A stretch of DNA of 50,051 bases from a virus. The position numbers and the translations under genes are program-made. Location of the stretch: positions 1 to 50,051 of the IMG/VR virus record IMGVR_UViG_3300017917_001257; one strand, written 5' to 3'. The notes under the pieces were generated by a model. It searched no databases and was not told where the DNA came from. It saw nothing but the letters and a program-made list of their open reading frames with translations. Below, piece after piece: positions 1 to 7,594 of this stretch (position 1 is the stretch's first letter; every line of letters begins with the position of its first letter).

Positions 1-222
1 ACCTTGACCATTATACAGCGACTCGAGCCATCGTTTGAACTGGATGAATTCGATGTCCCTGTCATTGTGTTGCACACTGATCCACACCCTGAAATGAAAG
101 ATATGACGGTGAGGATAACCAAGGAACGATACATCGTATTCATCTCCTGTTTTAAGTGTAGGGTCTTCTAATGCCGCTGGATACTTATGAATTCCTTCTT
201 TACGAAAGGTAACCCATATCAT
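1..222 (-). CDS. Conserved phage protein, C-terminal end outside the window
   Basis: An open minus-strand frame begins at ATG 222 and runs off the left edge after 74 codons. It reads as a small basic and aromatic protein with a His-rich stretch (GYPHRHIFHFRVWISVQHND) followed by IEFIQFKRW. The look is that of a small protein conserved in T4-like phages (recalled similarity, not searched). It starts 29 bases after the stop of the gene at 252-800 and is probably the next gene of the clamp/dpdA-like operon. No good Shine-Dalgarno site is visible. I considered a QueD-like pterin enzyme because of the histidines, but the usual Cys and HGH motifs are absent in what can be seen. Function unknown. 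Confidence 0.6.
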   Translation of the reverse strand, partial: MIWVTFRKEGIHKYPAALEDPTLKTGDEYDVSFLGYPHRHIFHFRVWISVQHNDRDIEFIQFKRWLESLYNGQG

Positions 223-251
223 TTTATTGGGCCTAATGTCTTGCTTGATAA

Positions 252-800
252 TCATTTGATAATAATATCGTTTTTATATTGTGACCAGTCTGTGAACTTA
301 CTACGATCCATTAGTGTATGTAGACTGTGGGACCATACACCGGGATTAGTTGCTTTAAAATCTTTATCATCGATTTTAAGCATTGTATTATAATTCCATA
401 ATTTAATATAGGGGATTGGAACTCTAATTTGTGGAATAAAATTATTGAATTCGCAAAGGCCACCGTCGTGGAATTCTTCAACAGCACTTAACGGGATATC
501 TAAACTGCATAGGTAATCTTGGTCTAAGAAGTGTATAATCATATCTTCCCATTGCTTCCAACCCTCGTAATCGTTGTGCTTTGGATTAAAACTATGATTA
601 GCACCAAAGAAAATATGTTTAATATGTTTGCTTGTATCAAGTAACGCATTTTCATCTCCGAGCAAGTGTTCAATCACTTGTTCATTTTGAATTCCTGTTA
701 CAAACAACGTTCTCATGCCAAATGCAGGAGTATGTTCAACTTCTTTTCCAATAAAGAAATCTACATTATCTGCCGTACCGGATTCATAATTACGCTTCAT
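252..800 (-). CDS. Conserved T4-like phage protein of unknown function
   Basis: This 182-residue soluble protein has no signal peptide or membrane segment. The C-terminal half holds a conserved-looking block, NTMLKIDDKDFKATNPGVWS, followed by HSLHTLMDRSKFT. I recall similar proteins in T4-like cyanophages but know no activity for them. The start overlaps the end of the upstream BPSL0761-type gene by 11 bases, so the two are translationally linked. It belongs to the operon that starts with the sliding clamp and includes the transglycosylase-like gene, so a role in early DNA metabolism is possible, but this is inference from position only. Confidence 0.75.
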   Translation of the reverse strand: MKRNYESGTADNVDFFIGKEVEHTPAFGMRTLFVTGIQNEQVIEHLLGDENALLDTSKHIKHIFFGANHSFNPKHNDYEGWKQWEDMIIHFLDQDYLCSLDIPLSAVEEFHDGGLCEFNNFIPQIRVPIPYIKLWNYNTMLKIDDKDFKATNPGVWSHSLHTLMDRSKFTDWSQYKNDIIIK

Positions 801-1044
801 TCTTTTTACTTTCCTCGTATTGCTTAAACAGTCGTGTAACTACTTCCATTTGTTTTTGAAATACATCCGGAGCACCTAAAGACGCACGATCCATATCCCA
901 ATCGCTAGGATAGTGTCGTAATAGGCTATTAGCTTGCTGTCTTATAGATTTAGGTATCCGTGGAGTTCTATCGGGACTACAAAGATCAATAAGAAACTGT
1001 TTTGTTTGCTTAACGGCCCTGTAACGTTCGTCTGGTAATGTCAT
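790..1044 (-). CDS. BPSL0761-type small protein
   Basis: The 84-residue product begins MTLPDERYRAVKQTKQFL, then has SPDRTPRIPKSIRQQA and LLRHYPSDWDMD. This matches my memory of the BPSL0761 family, small cytosolic proteins found mainly in beta- and gamma-proteobacteria whose function is unknown. The start codon overlaps the stop of the dpdA-like gene as ATGA, so it is probably coupled to that gene. Its presence is one of the better hints that the host is a proteobacterium, and suggests the gene was taken from a host genome. Confidence 0.7.
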   Translation of the reverse strand: MTLPDERYRAVKQTKQFLIDLCSPDRTPRIPKSIRQQANSLLRHYPSDWDMDRASLGAPDVFQKQMEVVTRLFKQYEESKKNEA

Positions 1045-2591
1045 TCTTTTACCTGTGATTCTAGCTGGTCTAATTTTAATTCTTCTTCTTCAGTGAATTC
1101 TTCATCGTGCTCTAATTGTACTGAATTGTCATCAGTTTCGTCAAACAAAACGGCAAACTGTGTACTAGCATTAACCGTTTTCTTACCAGTGGCACCACGT
1201 GTACCAATAATACTTTGCCAAAACTTATCAAATTCTTCAATAATTTCTTCCGCTTCGGCTCTTACACTAGTTGCAAAAATGGCTTCAATAACATCTTTAA
1301 AGTAAATGCGATTGAATTTTTCTTGGACTAGCATACTTGGTACTTTTCCTAAGTCATATTGACGATTGGCTTCTTGAACAGCATTAACGTGCATCCAAAC
1401 ATTATGCCCCATCATAATAGCATAGCTGAAGCTATCCCACGAAGTCTTGCCTTCTTTACCTATTTTATTTAGATCGCCTGGCTTATAAATGCAAATATCT
1501 TTAATTTCGCATTGATCGATAACCGGACTTGATTCAAAGTTAGTAAAAATACCGTCTTGTACTACTGCGTCTTTGAAGAGTCTTGTGTCTGTTGCATATT
1601 TTTTGTCGTCTGCAGAAGCCTGCATACGGTAGACCCATTTTGTACGGTCTTCTGTTTCTGTTTGGATGTAGATTTGTCCGTTTGCTGTTGCAAGGAACGG
1701 ACTGGCGCAATCAAAAGAGATGGTAAATTGGTCATTATGGTATTTCCTCACTGCTCGTTGAATATCAGTTAATAGAACTGCCCACTCTAATTTAGAGGTG
1801 CCTAGGAAGTGCATCCAGTCATGTTGGCCTTTTTCTAACAAGCCATCAAACCGTAATGCAACTAATCTTTTCAATACAAGGTGGATATCACACATATTTT
1901 GTCCACCCATAGCCCAACCATTAAATGCACGATCACCGTAGATAGAAGTATCGCAATACTTCTTCATACGCTGATACCAATCTTCAGCATCTGCATGATT
2001 TTCACCTTGAAGCACATTTAAGAACTTACAGTTACCATTTCGATTATTAATAAAATAATCGTTATTGATATAAGTTCCTTGAACTGCTTCTGCATAACTA
2101 TTAATACCTGTTGCTGCTCTACCTGCAGGACTACGAGCAACCCAAGCTGGAATATCTAAAATCATTCCATAGTCCATCAACGCATCCATCCAGTCTAAAA
2201 CCTGTTTGCGTTTTTTAGCAGCCTTGGGACAATTAGGATCCTTCCAATCAGCGGGCCAAACACCTTTACCGATCTGGAAACCGCCCGAGTCACCTAGTAC
2301 CCAACTAGTAGATCGATTGCGATTACGGAACATGTCTTCACTTTCATCTTGTTTATTAAGGTCTAAATTTGCATGACCTGCTGAATATAAACAATGATCG
2401 TAATAGAACATACCTTTATCTGGATCAAGATAATTAAGGCCCTCTACTCCATTGGTAAAACTTTTTGGTATACGTGCAGGATCTACATAGTTTCCATAGC
2501 GTTGTTTACCTATGAATGTACTATAAAAGCCTGACGTAGCTGGTAAGAATACAGCATAGTCGTTTTGTGTTGCGGTTAAATTTTTATTCAT
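1041..2591 (-). CDS. dpdA: TGT-fold transglycosylase, DpdA-like
   Basis: This 516-residue protein carries the landmarks of the tRNA-guanine transglycosylase barrel in the right order: GDSGGFQIG (D101), ILDIPAW (D146), LNVLQGE (Q195), GWAMGGQ (G229-G230) and SFDCASPF followed by ANG (D294). These match the general acid, base-recognition Asp, Gln, Gly-Gly and nucleophile Asp of TGT enzymes. The C-terminal extension is acidic. Phage members of this fold (DpdA) insert 7-deazaguanines into DNA; bacterial TGT acts on tRNA. Position in an operon headed by the sliding clamp favours a DNA role, but that is inference. No preQ0 biosynthesis gene (folE, queC, queD, queE) was seen in this window. I do not see a clear TGT zinc site. 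The start overlaps the upstream stop as ATGA. Confidence 0.7.
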   Translation of the reverse strand: MNKNLTATQNDYAVFLPATSGFYSTFIGKQRYGNYVDPARIPKSFTNGVEGLNYLDPDKGMFYYDHCLYSAGHANLDLNKQDESEDMFRNRNRSTSWVLGDSGGFQIGKGVWPADWKDPNCPKAAKKRKQVLDWMDALMDYGMILDIPAWVARSPAGRAATGINSYAEAVQGTYINNDYFINNRNGNCKFLNVLQGENHADAEDWYQRMKKYCDTSIYGDRAFNGWAMGGQNMCDIHLVLKRLVALRFDGLLEKGQHDWMHFLGTSKLEWAVLLTDIQRAVRKYHNDQFTISFDCASPFLATANGQIYIQTETEDRTKWVYRMQASADDKKYATDTRLFKDAVVQDGIFTNFESSPVIDQCEIKDICIYKPGDLNKIGKEGKTSWDSFSYAIMMGHNVWMHVNAVQEANRQYDLGKVPSMLVQEKFNRIYFKDVIEAIFATSVRAEAEEIIEEFDKFWQSIIGTRGATGKKTVNASTQFAVLFDETDDNSVQLEHDEEFTEEEELKLDQLESQVKE

Positions 2592-2941
2592 TTAATTAAG
2601 TTTTGTGCTAAGACCATGCAACTGATCCACACCCATATTGTATTAAATCCTACTAGTGTCGGCAGTAATTTTTTATTGCTAGCCCAAATTAAACTAAGAC
2701 TAGTAGCTAAAGTTAAGAAGTACAACCACCAAATTTGTATTCCAAATATTAAGCCAGGAATAATAATAACAGCCTTAGCCGCCCAACTTAAAAACTCTAC
2801 AGTATTATAGTTGGTCCAGTATTCCTTTGTAAACCACATGTTATAACATTCTTTAATATTGTTCCATCCTGTGTGGTGATATACAATACCACACAGAATT
2901 AAAAATGCTAAACATGCAGATAAAATTTGTATACTATTCAT
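2588..2941 (-). CDS. Small integral membrane protein
   Basis: This 117-residue protein is mostly hydrophobic, with about four membrane segments: residues 3-22, a long stretch 48-88 that would cross twice, and 92-116. Aromatic residues are frequent (several Trp and Tyr). I do not recognise the family. The start codon shares one base with the stop of the sliding clamp gene (TAATG) and its end overlaps the dpdA-like start (ATGA), so it is expressed with these early genes. Possible roles include an inner-membrane anchor or superinfection-exclusion protein, but nothing in the sequence decides this. Confidence 0.6.
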   Translation of the reverse strand: MNSIQILSACLAFLILCGIVYHHTGWNNIKECYNMWFTKEYWTNYNTVEFLSWAAKAVIIIPGLIFGIQIWWLYFLTLATSLSLIWASNKKLLPTLVGFNTIWVWISCMVLAQNLIK

Positions 2942-3672
2942 TACTTGCTTTGTGCTGGAAGGATATAGTTATATTCAGCAATCCCGCTATCAACAGTAAT
3001 TTGCATAGCACCAACGTCAGCAATACGCATAGTAATGTCGCCGGCTAAGTTAAGAATACTCATAACTTGAACAACAGGCCATGACCATGTTTGTTTTAAT
3101 TTACCAGTTACACCTGATTGGAATACAAACTCACCTGCGTGTGTACTTGCATCACCAAAGCTAAACACTAGGTTATCATTTTCGGTTTTAACTTGGAACA
3201 CACTTTCTTCGCTGTGTGCATTTGCTTGAAACTTTAAACGTTGAATACTAGCAACACTAGGTTGGAACTCGATATCCCACTTAGCACCTTTAAATTTAAC
3301 TGACTTTAATTTTTCGTTAATAATCTCAGTATTCATAAAACGATAATCGTTTTCAAAGTCACCTGCTTCATTTTCAAAATGCAAGCCGGTTGGAATATCT
3401 TCTCCATTGCGTTGTGCCTTAACAACAGTAATCTTTGCTTTTTCTTTGTATTCTGGGCAGTTAAGATGGATTGCTAATTTGTTTAAATTAGGCATTCCAA
3501 ACACACCTTCAAATTCTGACACTGGATTTTTTGTCTTTGCGTTAACAATAACTGAACGATCTTCAGCCATTGCTTCTACTTCAGTAGCATTATCAGTGGA
3601 ACTGATTTTAACTAGAGGAATAAATCCCAATGCATGTGTGTGTGCTACTAAGTCTTGTAAAATATCTTTCAT
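2941..3672 (-). CDS. 45: DNA polymerase sliding clamp, gp45-like
   Basis: The protein has the length (243 residues) and layout of T4 gp45, the trimeric clamp that tethers the polymerase and also activates late transcription. The N-terminal domain includes FEGVFGMPNLNKLAIHL; the C-terminal domain includes WSWPVVQVMSILN and ends with a strand-rich block. Sequence identity with gp45 looks low, so the call rests also on context with polymerase and clamp loader. I chose the ATG at 3672, not the ATG at 3684, because GGAG lies six bases before it and because the promoter at 3693-3721 would start transcription at about 3686. It heads the operon running leftward to the window edge. Confidence 0.75.
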   Translation of the reverse strand: MKDILQDLVAHTHALGFIPLVKISSTDNATEVEAMAEDRSVIVNAKTKNPVSEFEGVFGMPNLNKLAIHLNCPEYKEKAKITVVKAQRNGEDIPTGLHFENEAGDFENDYRFMNTEIINEKLKSVKFKGAKWDIEFQPSVASIQRLKFQANAHSEESVFQVKTENDNLVFSFGDASTHAGEFVFQSGVTGKLKQTWSWPVVQVMSILNLAGDITMRIADVGAMQITVDSGIAEYNYILPAQSK

Positions 3673-3692
3673 AATGGTCTCCATGTTTATCT

Positions 3693-3721
3693 ATTATATT
3701 TAGGTTTTTGGTTAAAGTCAA
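3693..3721 (-). promoter_or_regulatory. Sigma70-like promoter of the clamp operon, overlapping a late-type octamer
   Basis: On the minus strand TTGACT (3716-3721) and TATAAT (3693-3698) are separated by 17 bases, close to the host consensus. The start would be near 3686, 14 bases before the chosen ATG at 3672. The -10 region also overlaps CTAAATA (3697-3703), which resembles the late promoter motif seen elsewhere in the window, so the clamp may be made both early and late. Confidence 0.7.
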
Positions 3722-4491
3722 GAGGTTTTTCTTACTTTTTTATTGTAATTGATAGCTGATTCTACCAATGTTACTGGTGCTTCTATTACTGTAGTCCATT
3801 GAACAAATGCAGATGTGTCCTTTGGAAAACAATGTCCTCCCCACCCACGCTCACCGTCTGGGCCAGGAACCATTGTATGATCTGGGCCAATTCGAGTATC
3901 GTGCGTTAAGATTTGTCTTACAACGTCAAAGTCCATATTAGTAGACTGGCAAACATCGTATAGTTGATTAAAGTATGATGTTTTCAAAGCAAGAAAACTA
4001 TTAGAAGCATATTTGATAAGACATGCTTCTTTTGAGGTACAATTAAAGATTAAATTGCAATTGGGTAGTGATGTTTGGAACAGGTCCTGCCAAAAACATT
4101 CTGGGTCTTCACCGCCTAACACAATATATCTTTGATTTAAAAAGTCTTGATTTGCTGTCTTAGCTCTTAAAAACTCTGGGCTAAACACTAAACTATGTTT
4201 ATTATAAAGTTCTTCAAGCCCTTCAGCAACACCTGGAGTTACAGTACTTTTAATAAGTACAGGCATAAACACCGGAACTTCATCGAGTACATTTGCAACA
4301 ATACTAGCATCACAAATGTTGTTTTCTGTAGTTGGTGTAGGAACACAAACAATTAATCCATCCGCATCGTAATGATTTTTTATACTATCATTATTGTATG
4401 CTGGGTCAATGATTACAACTTCATGAATATTTTTGAGGGCATTCTCAATAGCTTTTCCTACAAACCCATATCCTGCAATAATTATCTTCAT
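3718..4491 (-). CDS. Short UDP-glucose/GDP-mannose dehydrogenase family protein
   Basis: The N-terminus (MKIIIAGYGFVGKAIENAL) is a Rossmann NAD-binding motif, and GGHCFPKD near residue 230 holds the catalytic Cys typical of UDP-glucose 6-dehydrogenase. The central block with FSPEFLRA also fits. These enzymes oxidise the sugar to the uronic acid using NAD. At 257 residues it lacks most of the C-terminal UDP-binding domain of the usual 400-plus residue enzyme, so its activity or substrate may differ. A longer TTG-initiated reading from 4503 is possible, but ATG 4491 lies one base after the polymerase stop and gives the normal N-terminus. Cotranscribed with the polymerase. Possible use: sugar supply for surface or DNA glycosylation (inference). 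Confidence 0.85.
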   Translation of the reverse strand: MKIIIAGYGFVGKAIENALKNIHEVVIIDPAYNNDSIKNHYDADGLIVCVPTPTTENNICDASIVANVLDEVPVFMPVLIKSTVTPGVAEGLEELYNKHSLVFSPEFLRAKTANQDFLNQRYIVLGGEDPECFWQDLFQTSLPNCNLIFNCTSKEACLIKYASNSFLALKTSYFNQLYDVCQSTNMDFDVVRQILTHDTRIGPDHTMVPGPDGERGWGGHCFPKDTSAFVQWTTVIEAPVTLVESAINYNKKVRKTS

Positions 4492-4492
4492 A

Positions 4493-7159
4493 TTAGAACT
4501 CAAATAAACTGTTGAAGGTATTTTTTTCTTCTGTGCTTTGGACGTCCCAGTTAAGAACGCCTATTAGGTTAGCAAGTTTGTTATCAATAATTGTTGCCTC
4601 CATTTCATCGTGATCAAAAGGCAAATCTTTAAACCATTGAGGCAAACGAAGCTCGTCTACCGGATATGCAACACTAGTAAATCCTAATGGATTTTGTTTT
4701 AATTTACAAACAATAACTTTTGCACCGTCGGTAATGTTCATAGAATACTTGTCATTGTACATTCGCTTTAGCGTATTCCAGTTAATACTTGCTCTAACGT
4801 GACCCGGCATATTTGCCTTGCCGGCTTTCTTTTCTTTAGCTTCGTATTCTGTAATATTGTTAGCACGTTTTGGACTACCTTTCTCCCAACCCGGGCGAGC
4901 CTTAAATGCTGTGCGGAAATGAGTAATGTGTTCTAGAACTTGTTCTTCTGTAGCACCAGTTAACACCATTTCAAGAACATCGCTTAAGAAGTTTTGAATA
5001 AATTCTGGAGTATCTGAACGCTTAAGGTCTAAGCCCATAGCTTTAATTTTGCCAGGTTTACCTTCAACGTCAGTACGTTTACCTTCTTTATCATAATAAA
5101 GAACAGCATAACGTTTCTTAGTAATAAACAAACTCTTACTACCAACAATTTCACGACCTGCTTTGATCACTTCCCCGCGTGATTTAGGTACATGGAAAGC
5201 ATCTAACATAAACTGAGGGAATGTTGCGTTTACTTCTTCACCAATTTGGTCATATAGTTGAACAACAGTTTCCTTAGTCCAGGGAATATGTCCAGCGTCA
5301 ATTTCTTTCTTTAGCGTTTTATAAGCAGAGAAATAACAGGAGTCGGTGTCTCCGTAGATGATTGCTTTACCGACGTGGTTATACTCTCCCGCAACGATTT
5401 CATTGACTTTTCCAGCCATATGCTTTGCGATCTGTCGCCCTGTAAGAGTTGTAGATTGGCCGATGCGCTTATCAAAAAAGCGACAGCCAGGATTAAGAAT
5501 GGCGCCATAGAGCGAGTTAAGGTTAATCTTTTTAACCAATTGTCGCTTATCCCAATACTCTTCTTCAATTTTGTTTCCAGCATTTATAGCCTCCTTTAAC
5601 TTGGCCTGCATCTCTTTACGTTCAGCATACCAACGTTTTAGTAGCCCTGGAATAATACCCTCTTTTTCGTAAGTAAAGATAGTACCGTTTGCCGAAAGAA
5701 CCCAGGGCTGGTTACTTTCAAAAATTAATCTGTAGGTTTCTGCCGCACTTACTATATCACTTTCACCATTTTCCCAATCAATAGTAATATCTGTGCCTAT
5801 TTCTTGTGACATTACAGCAGTATATTCTAAACTACCAAATACACCTTCCCATGCCGCGGCAAAAGATTTACCTTTTGCTATATGATTTTGAATAAATTCA
5901 TCAGTCATGGTTGGACGTAGTTGACCTATAATTGTCTCAGGCCCCATATTAAGAGCACGAATCGCTGATGGATACAGCGAATTAATATCTAACGATCCAA
6001 CCCAATCCTGTAATCCTTCTTTAGGATAAGCAACATACGCACCAGCGGCTTGTGCGTTTTCTCTTTCATCCATTTTAGGACGATTAGGAACAACAAAACC
6101 GCGTCTGTGAGCTTCGTTAATAATAGCTTGCTCGGTAACAGCCACAGCACCCATTGTAGTTTGTAGCAATACAGTACATTCGTGTGCTAGTGTGTTAGCA
6201 AGATCTAAGAATTTTAGTTTCTTATCAAGTCTGTCCAATAGCGCACAGTCTTGACGGTTGTATTCGACGAATGTTTTAAAGTCGTTGTTGTATAGTTGGT
6301 CCAAAGTTCCCTCATACTGGGTCTTTCTTTCACCGAGTTCATATTCTGCGATGGCATCCAATCGATACGAGTGTCTTTCTTCATATGTGTACTTTCTATA
6401 AAGTTCTAACGAATCTAAATGAACACGACCTACAAAATCATAAGTTGTAGCCTGTCGACCAAATTTTTCATACTCTCGCTTTTTTGGCAACTGATCGAAC
6501 AGACAAAATCTGCGAGTATCTTCTTTGCTTAAAACTTTTGTTACACGGTTAACAGTATACGGAATATCAAAACCTTCACTATTCCATCCAGTTAAAATAT
6601 CAGCATCTTTAATTAAATCTAAAAATGTATCAAGTAAATCTGCTTCGTTATCAAACAGCATAGTGTTTGGAAACTCTTTAACCATCTCCTTTGCTTCCTC
6701 CATTGGAAGTTTTTTTGGAGGAATAGCTAAACATACCATAGTGTCTAACCATTGTAGATGAACAGCAATCGCAGTAATTGGCATAAATGCATCATCCGGT
6801 GAAGCATATCCACGTTCCGGATCAAAATCCACCTCAATATCGAAGAACGCTACATTTAGTTTAGGTGCGTCTTGATTAAGGTAATGCTCACTTAGTGTTA
6901 CAAATATTGGATTAATGTCCGCTTCAAACAACTGCTTGCCTGAGTTAATTGCTAACTCTTTGCGGAAGTCTTTAGTATTCTTACATACTACACGACTTAC
7001 AGGATCACCGTAGATGGATTGAAACTTTCCTCTAGGATCTTTATAATAAAATGTATGTTTGACCGGAATATCTCTAAATTCTCTTTCACCCTTAGAGTTT
7101 CTTTCAACGACTTTGATAATATCATTGTCGCGGTCAAACCATGCGTCAACATAGCTCAT
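4493..7159 (-). CDS. 43: Family B DNA polymerase, gp43-like
   Basis: The 888-residue enzyme replicates the phage genome. Exonuclease motif I is FFDIEVDF (D107, E109, close to T4 D112 and E114). Polymerase motif A is LDINSLYPSAI near residue 390, motif B is KKINLNSLYGA, and motif C is YGDTDSCY near 600 with both metal-binding Asp. The protein ends in NSLFEF, similar to the C-terminal clamp-binding peptide of T4 gp43. Both proofreading and polymerase sites look intact. It is preceded by a promoter and a short hairpin in its leader, and followed after one base by the dehydrogenase gene. The length is close to T4 gp43 (898). Confidence 0.97.
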   Translation of the reverse strand: MSYVDAWFDRDNDIIKVVERNSKGEREFRDIPVKHTFYYKDPRGKFQSIYGDPVSRVVCKNTKDFRKELAINSGKQLFEADINPIFVTLSEHYLNQDAPKLNVAFFDIEVDFDPERGYASPDDAFMPITAIAVHLQWLDTMVCLAIPPKKLPMEEAKEMVKEFPNTMLFDNEADLLDTFLDLIKDADILTGWNSEGFDIPYTVNRVTKVLSKEDTRRFCLFDQLPKKREYEKFGRQATTYDFVGRVHLDSLELYRKYTYEERHSYRLDAIAEYELGERKTQYEGTLDQLYNNDFKTFVEYNRQDCALLDRLDKKLKFLDLANTLAHECTVLLQTTMGAVAVTEQAIINEAHRRGFVVPNRPKMDERENAQAAGAYVAYPKEGLQDWVGSLDINSLYPSAIRALNMGPETIIGQLRPTMTDEFIQNHIAKGKSFAAAWEGVFGSLEYTAVMSQEIGTDITIDWENGESDIVSAAETYRLIFESNQPWVLSANGTIFTYEKEGIIPGLLKRWYAERKEMQAKLKEAINAGNKIEEEYWDKRQLVKKINLNSLYGAILNPGCRFFDKRIGQSTTLTGRQIAKHMAGKVNEIVAGEYNHVGKAIIYGDTDSCYFSAYKTLKKEIDAGHIPWTKETVVQLYDQIGEEVNATFPQFMLDAFHVPKSRGEVIKAGREIVGSKSLFITKKRYAVLYYDKEGKRTDVEGKPGKIKAMGLDLKRSDTPEFIQNFLSDVLEMVLTGATEEQVLEHITHFRTAFKARPGWEKGSPKRANNITEYEAKEKKAGKANMPGHVRASINWNTLKRMYNDKYSMNITDGAKVIVCKLKQNPLGFTSVAYPVDELRLPQWFKDLPFDHDEMEATIIDNKLANLIGVLNWDVQSTEEKNTFNSLFEF

Positions 7160-7201
7160 TAATTTTTCTCCATGTCATTTTCGGCTGACAAATACCGATA
7201 C

Positions 7202-7219
7202 GGCGGATTATGGCCCGCC
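7202..7219 (-). promoter_or_regulatory. Hairpin in the polymerase mRNA leader
   Basis: Five GC-rich base pairs (GGCGG with CCGCC) close an eight-base loop between the promoter and the polymerase start. No U-run follows on the minus strand, so it does not look like a terminator. T4 gene 43 mRNA is translationally controlled by polymerase binding to a leader hairpin that includes the ribosome site; this one is about 43 bases upstream of the ATG, so the analogy is only suggestive. Confidence 0.35.
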
Positions 7220-7230
7220 TTACCGTCTAT

Positions 7231-7259
7231 ATTATAACAAATTTAGATACGTTTTGTAA
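7231..7259 (-). promoter_or_regulatory. Extended -10 promoter of the polymerase gene
   Basis: A perfect TATAAT (7231-7236) is preceded by TGT, an extended -10 element, with a weak -35 (TTACAA, 7254-7259) 17 bases upstream. It sits at the end of the dsbA-like gene and would give a leader of about 65 bases for the polymerase mRNA. Confidence 0.55.
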
Positions 7260-7500
7260 TATCCAAAATTGCTTCAATTTCTTCCCAATCTTCGTTATAT
7301 TGAGCCCAGTCGCCCTTGTGTGCAATCTTAATAGCTTTATTAATAACGGATGGTTTAACTTGTAGTTCTTCAGCAACTGCTTTAACAGTTTCTTTTAAAC
7401 CTTCTTGTAAATCTTCAATTTCACGTAATACTGTTGAGCCTTCAGCAATTAATCTTTCTAGTTTAGCCTTTTCTTCTGCACCGTATGAACGACCACTCAT
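7243..7500 (-). CDS. dsbA: DsbA-like DNA-binding protein (late transcription accessory)
   Basis: The 85-residue product is highly charged and helical, with KAVAEELQVKPSVINKAIKI resembling the DsbA family of T4-like phages, small double-strand DNA-binding proteins linked to late transcription. T4 DsbA has 89 residues. The gene is directly upstream of the DNA polymerase and has a strong ribosome site (AGGAG, six bases before ATG). A possible promoter (TTGCAT, 17 bases, TACAAT) lies at 7524-7552. Family assignment rests on recalled pattern similarity rather than a search, so another small helical DNA-binding protein remains possible. Confidence 0.6.
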   Translation of the reverse strand: MSGRSYGAEEKAKLERLIAEGSTVLREIEDLQEGLKETVKAVAEELQVKPSVINKAIKIAHKGDWAQYNEDWEEIEAILDITKRI

Positions 7501-7523
7501 ATAAATCTCCTAATAATATGCCT

Positions 7524-7552
7524 ATTGTATACTACTTATCTTAGTAATGCAA
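7524..7552 (-). promoter_or_regulatory. Possible sigma70-like promoter of the dsbA-like gene
   Basis: TTGCAT (7547-7552) and TACAAT (7524-7529) on the minus strand with 17 bases between them. The -10 matches five of six consensus bases; the -35 is weak. It is correctly placed after the terminator of the upstream gene and before the gene at 7500. Confidence 0.4.
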
Positions 7553-7564
7553 GCTCAGAAATAA

Positions 7565-7591
7565 AAAATGGCAAACTATATTTGCCATTTT
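7565..7591 (-). terminator. Rho-independent terminator after the LysM/Ala-Pro gene
   Basis: An 11-bp perfect stem (AAAATGGCAAA with its complement) encloses a five-base loop and, read on the minus strand, runs into six Ts. It starts four bases past the stop codon at 7595. It separates the late head gene block from the early polymerase block. Confidence 0.85.
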
Positions 7592-7594
7592 AGT

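Noticed and set aside
1-222. QueD (6-carboxytetrahydropterin synthase) for the edge gene, which would have supplied the DpdA-like enzyme
   Set aside because: The His pattern is superficially similar, but the family's Cys and HGH motifs are missing.
187-393. Plus-strand frame near the left edge
   Set aside because: It lies opposite two coupled minus-strand genes and its translation has no conserved feature.
4493-4503. TTG start at 4503 for the sugar dehydrogenase
   Set aside because: It would overlap the polymerase and add four residues before the normal Rossmann start; ATG 4491 is better placed.
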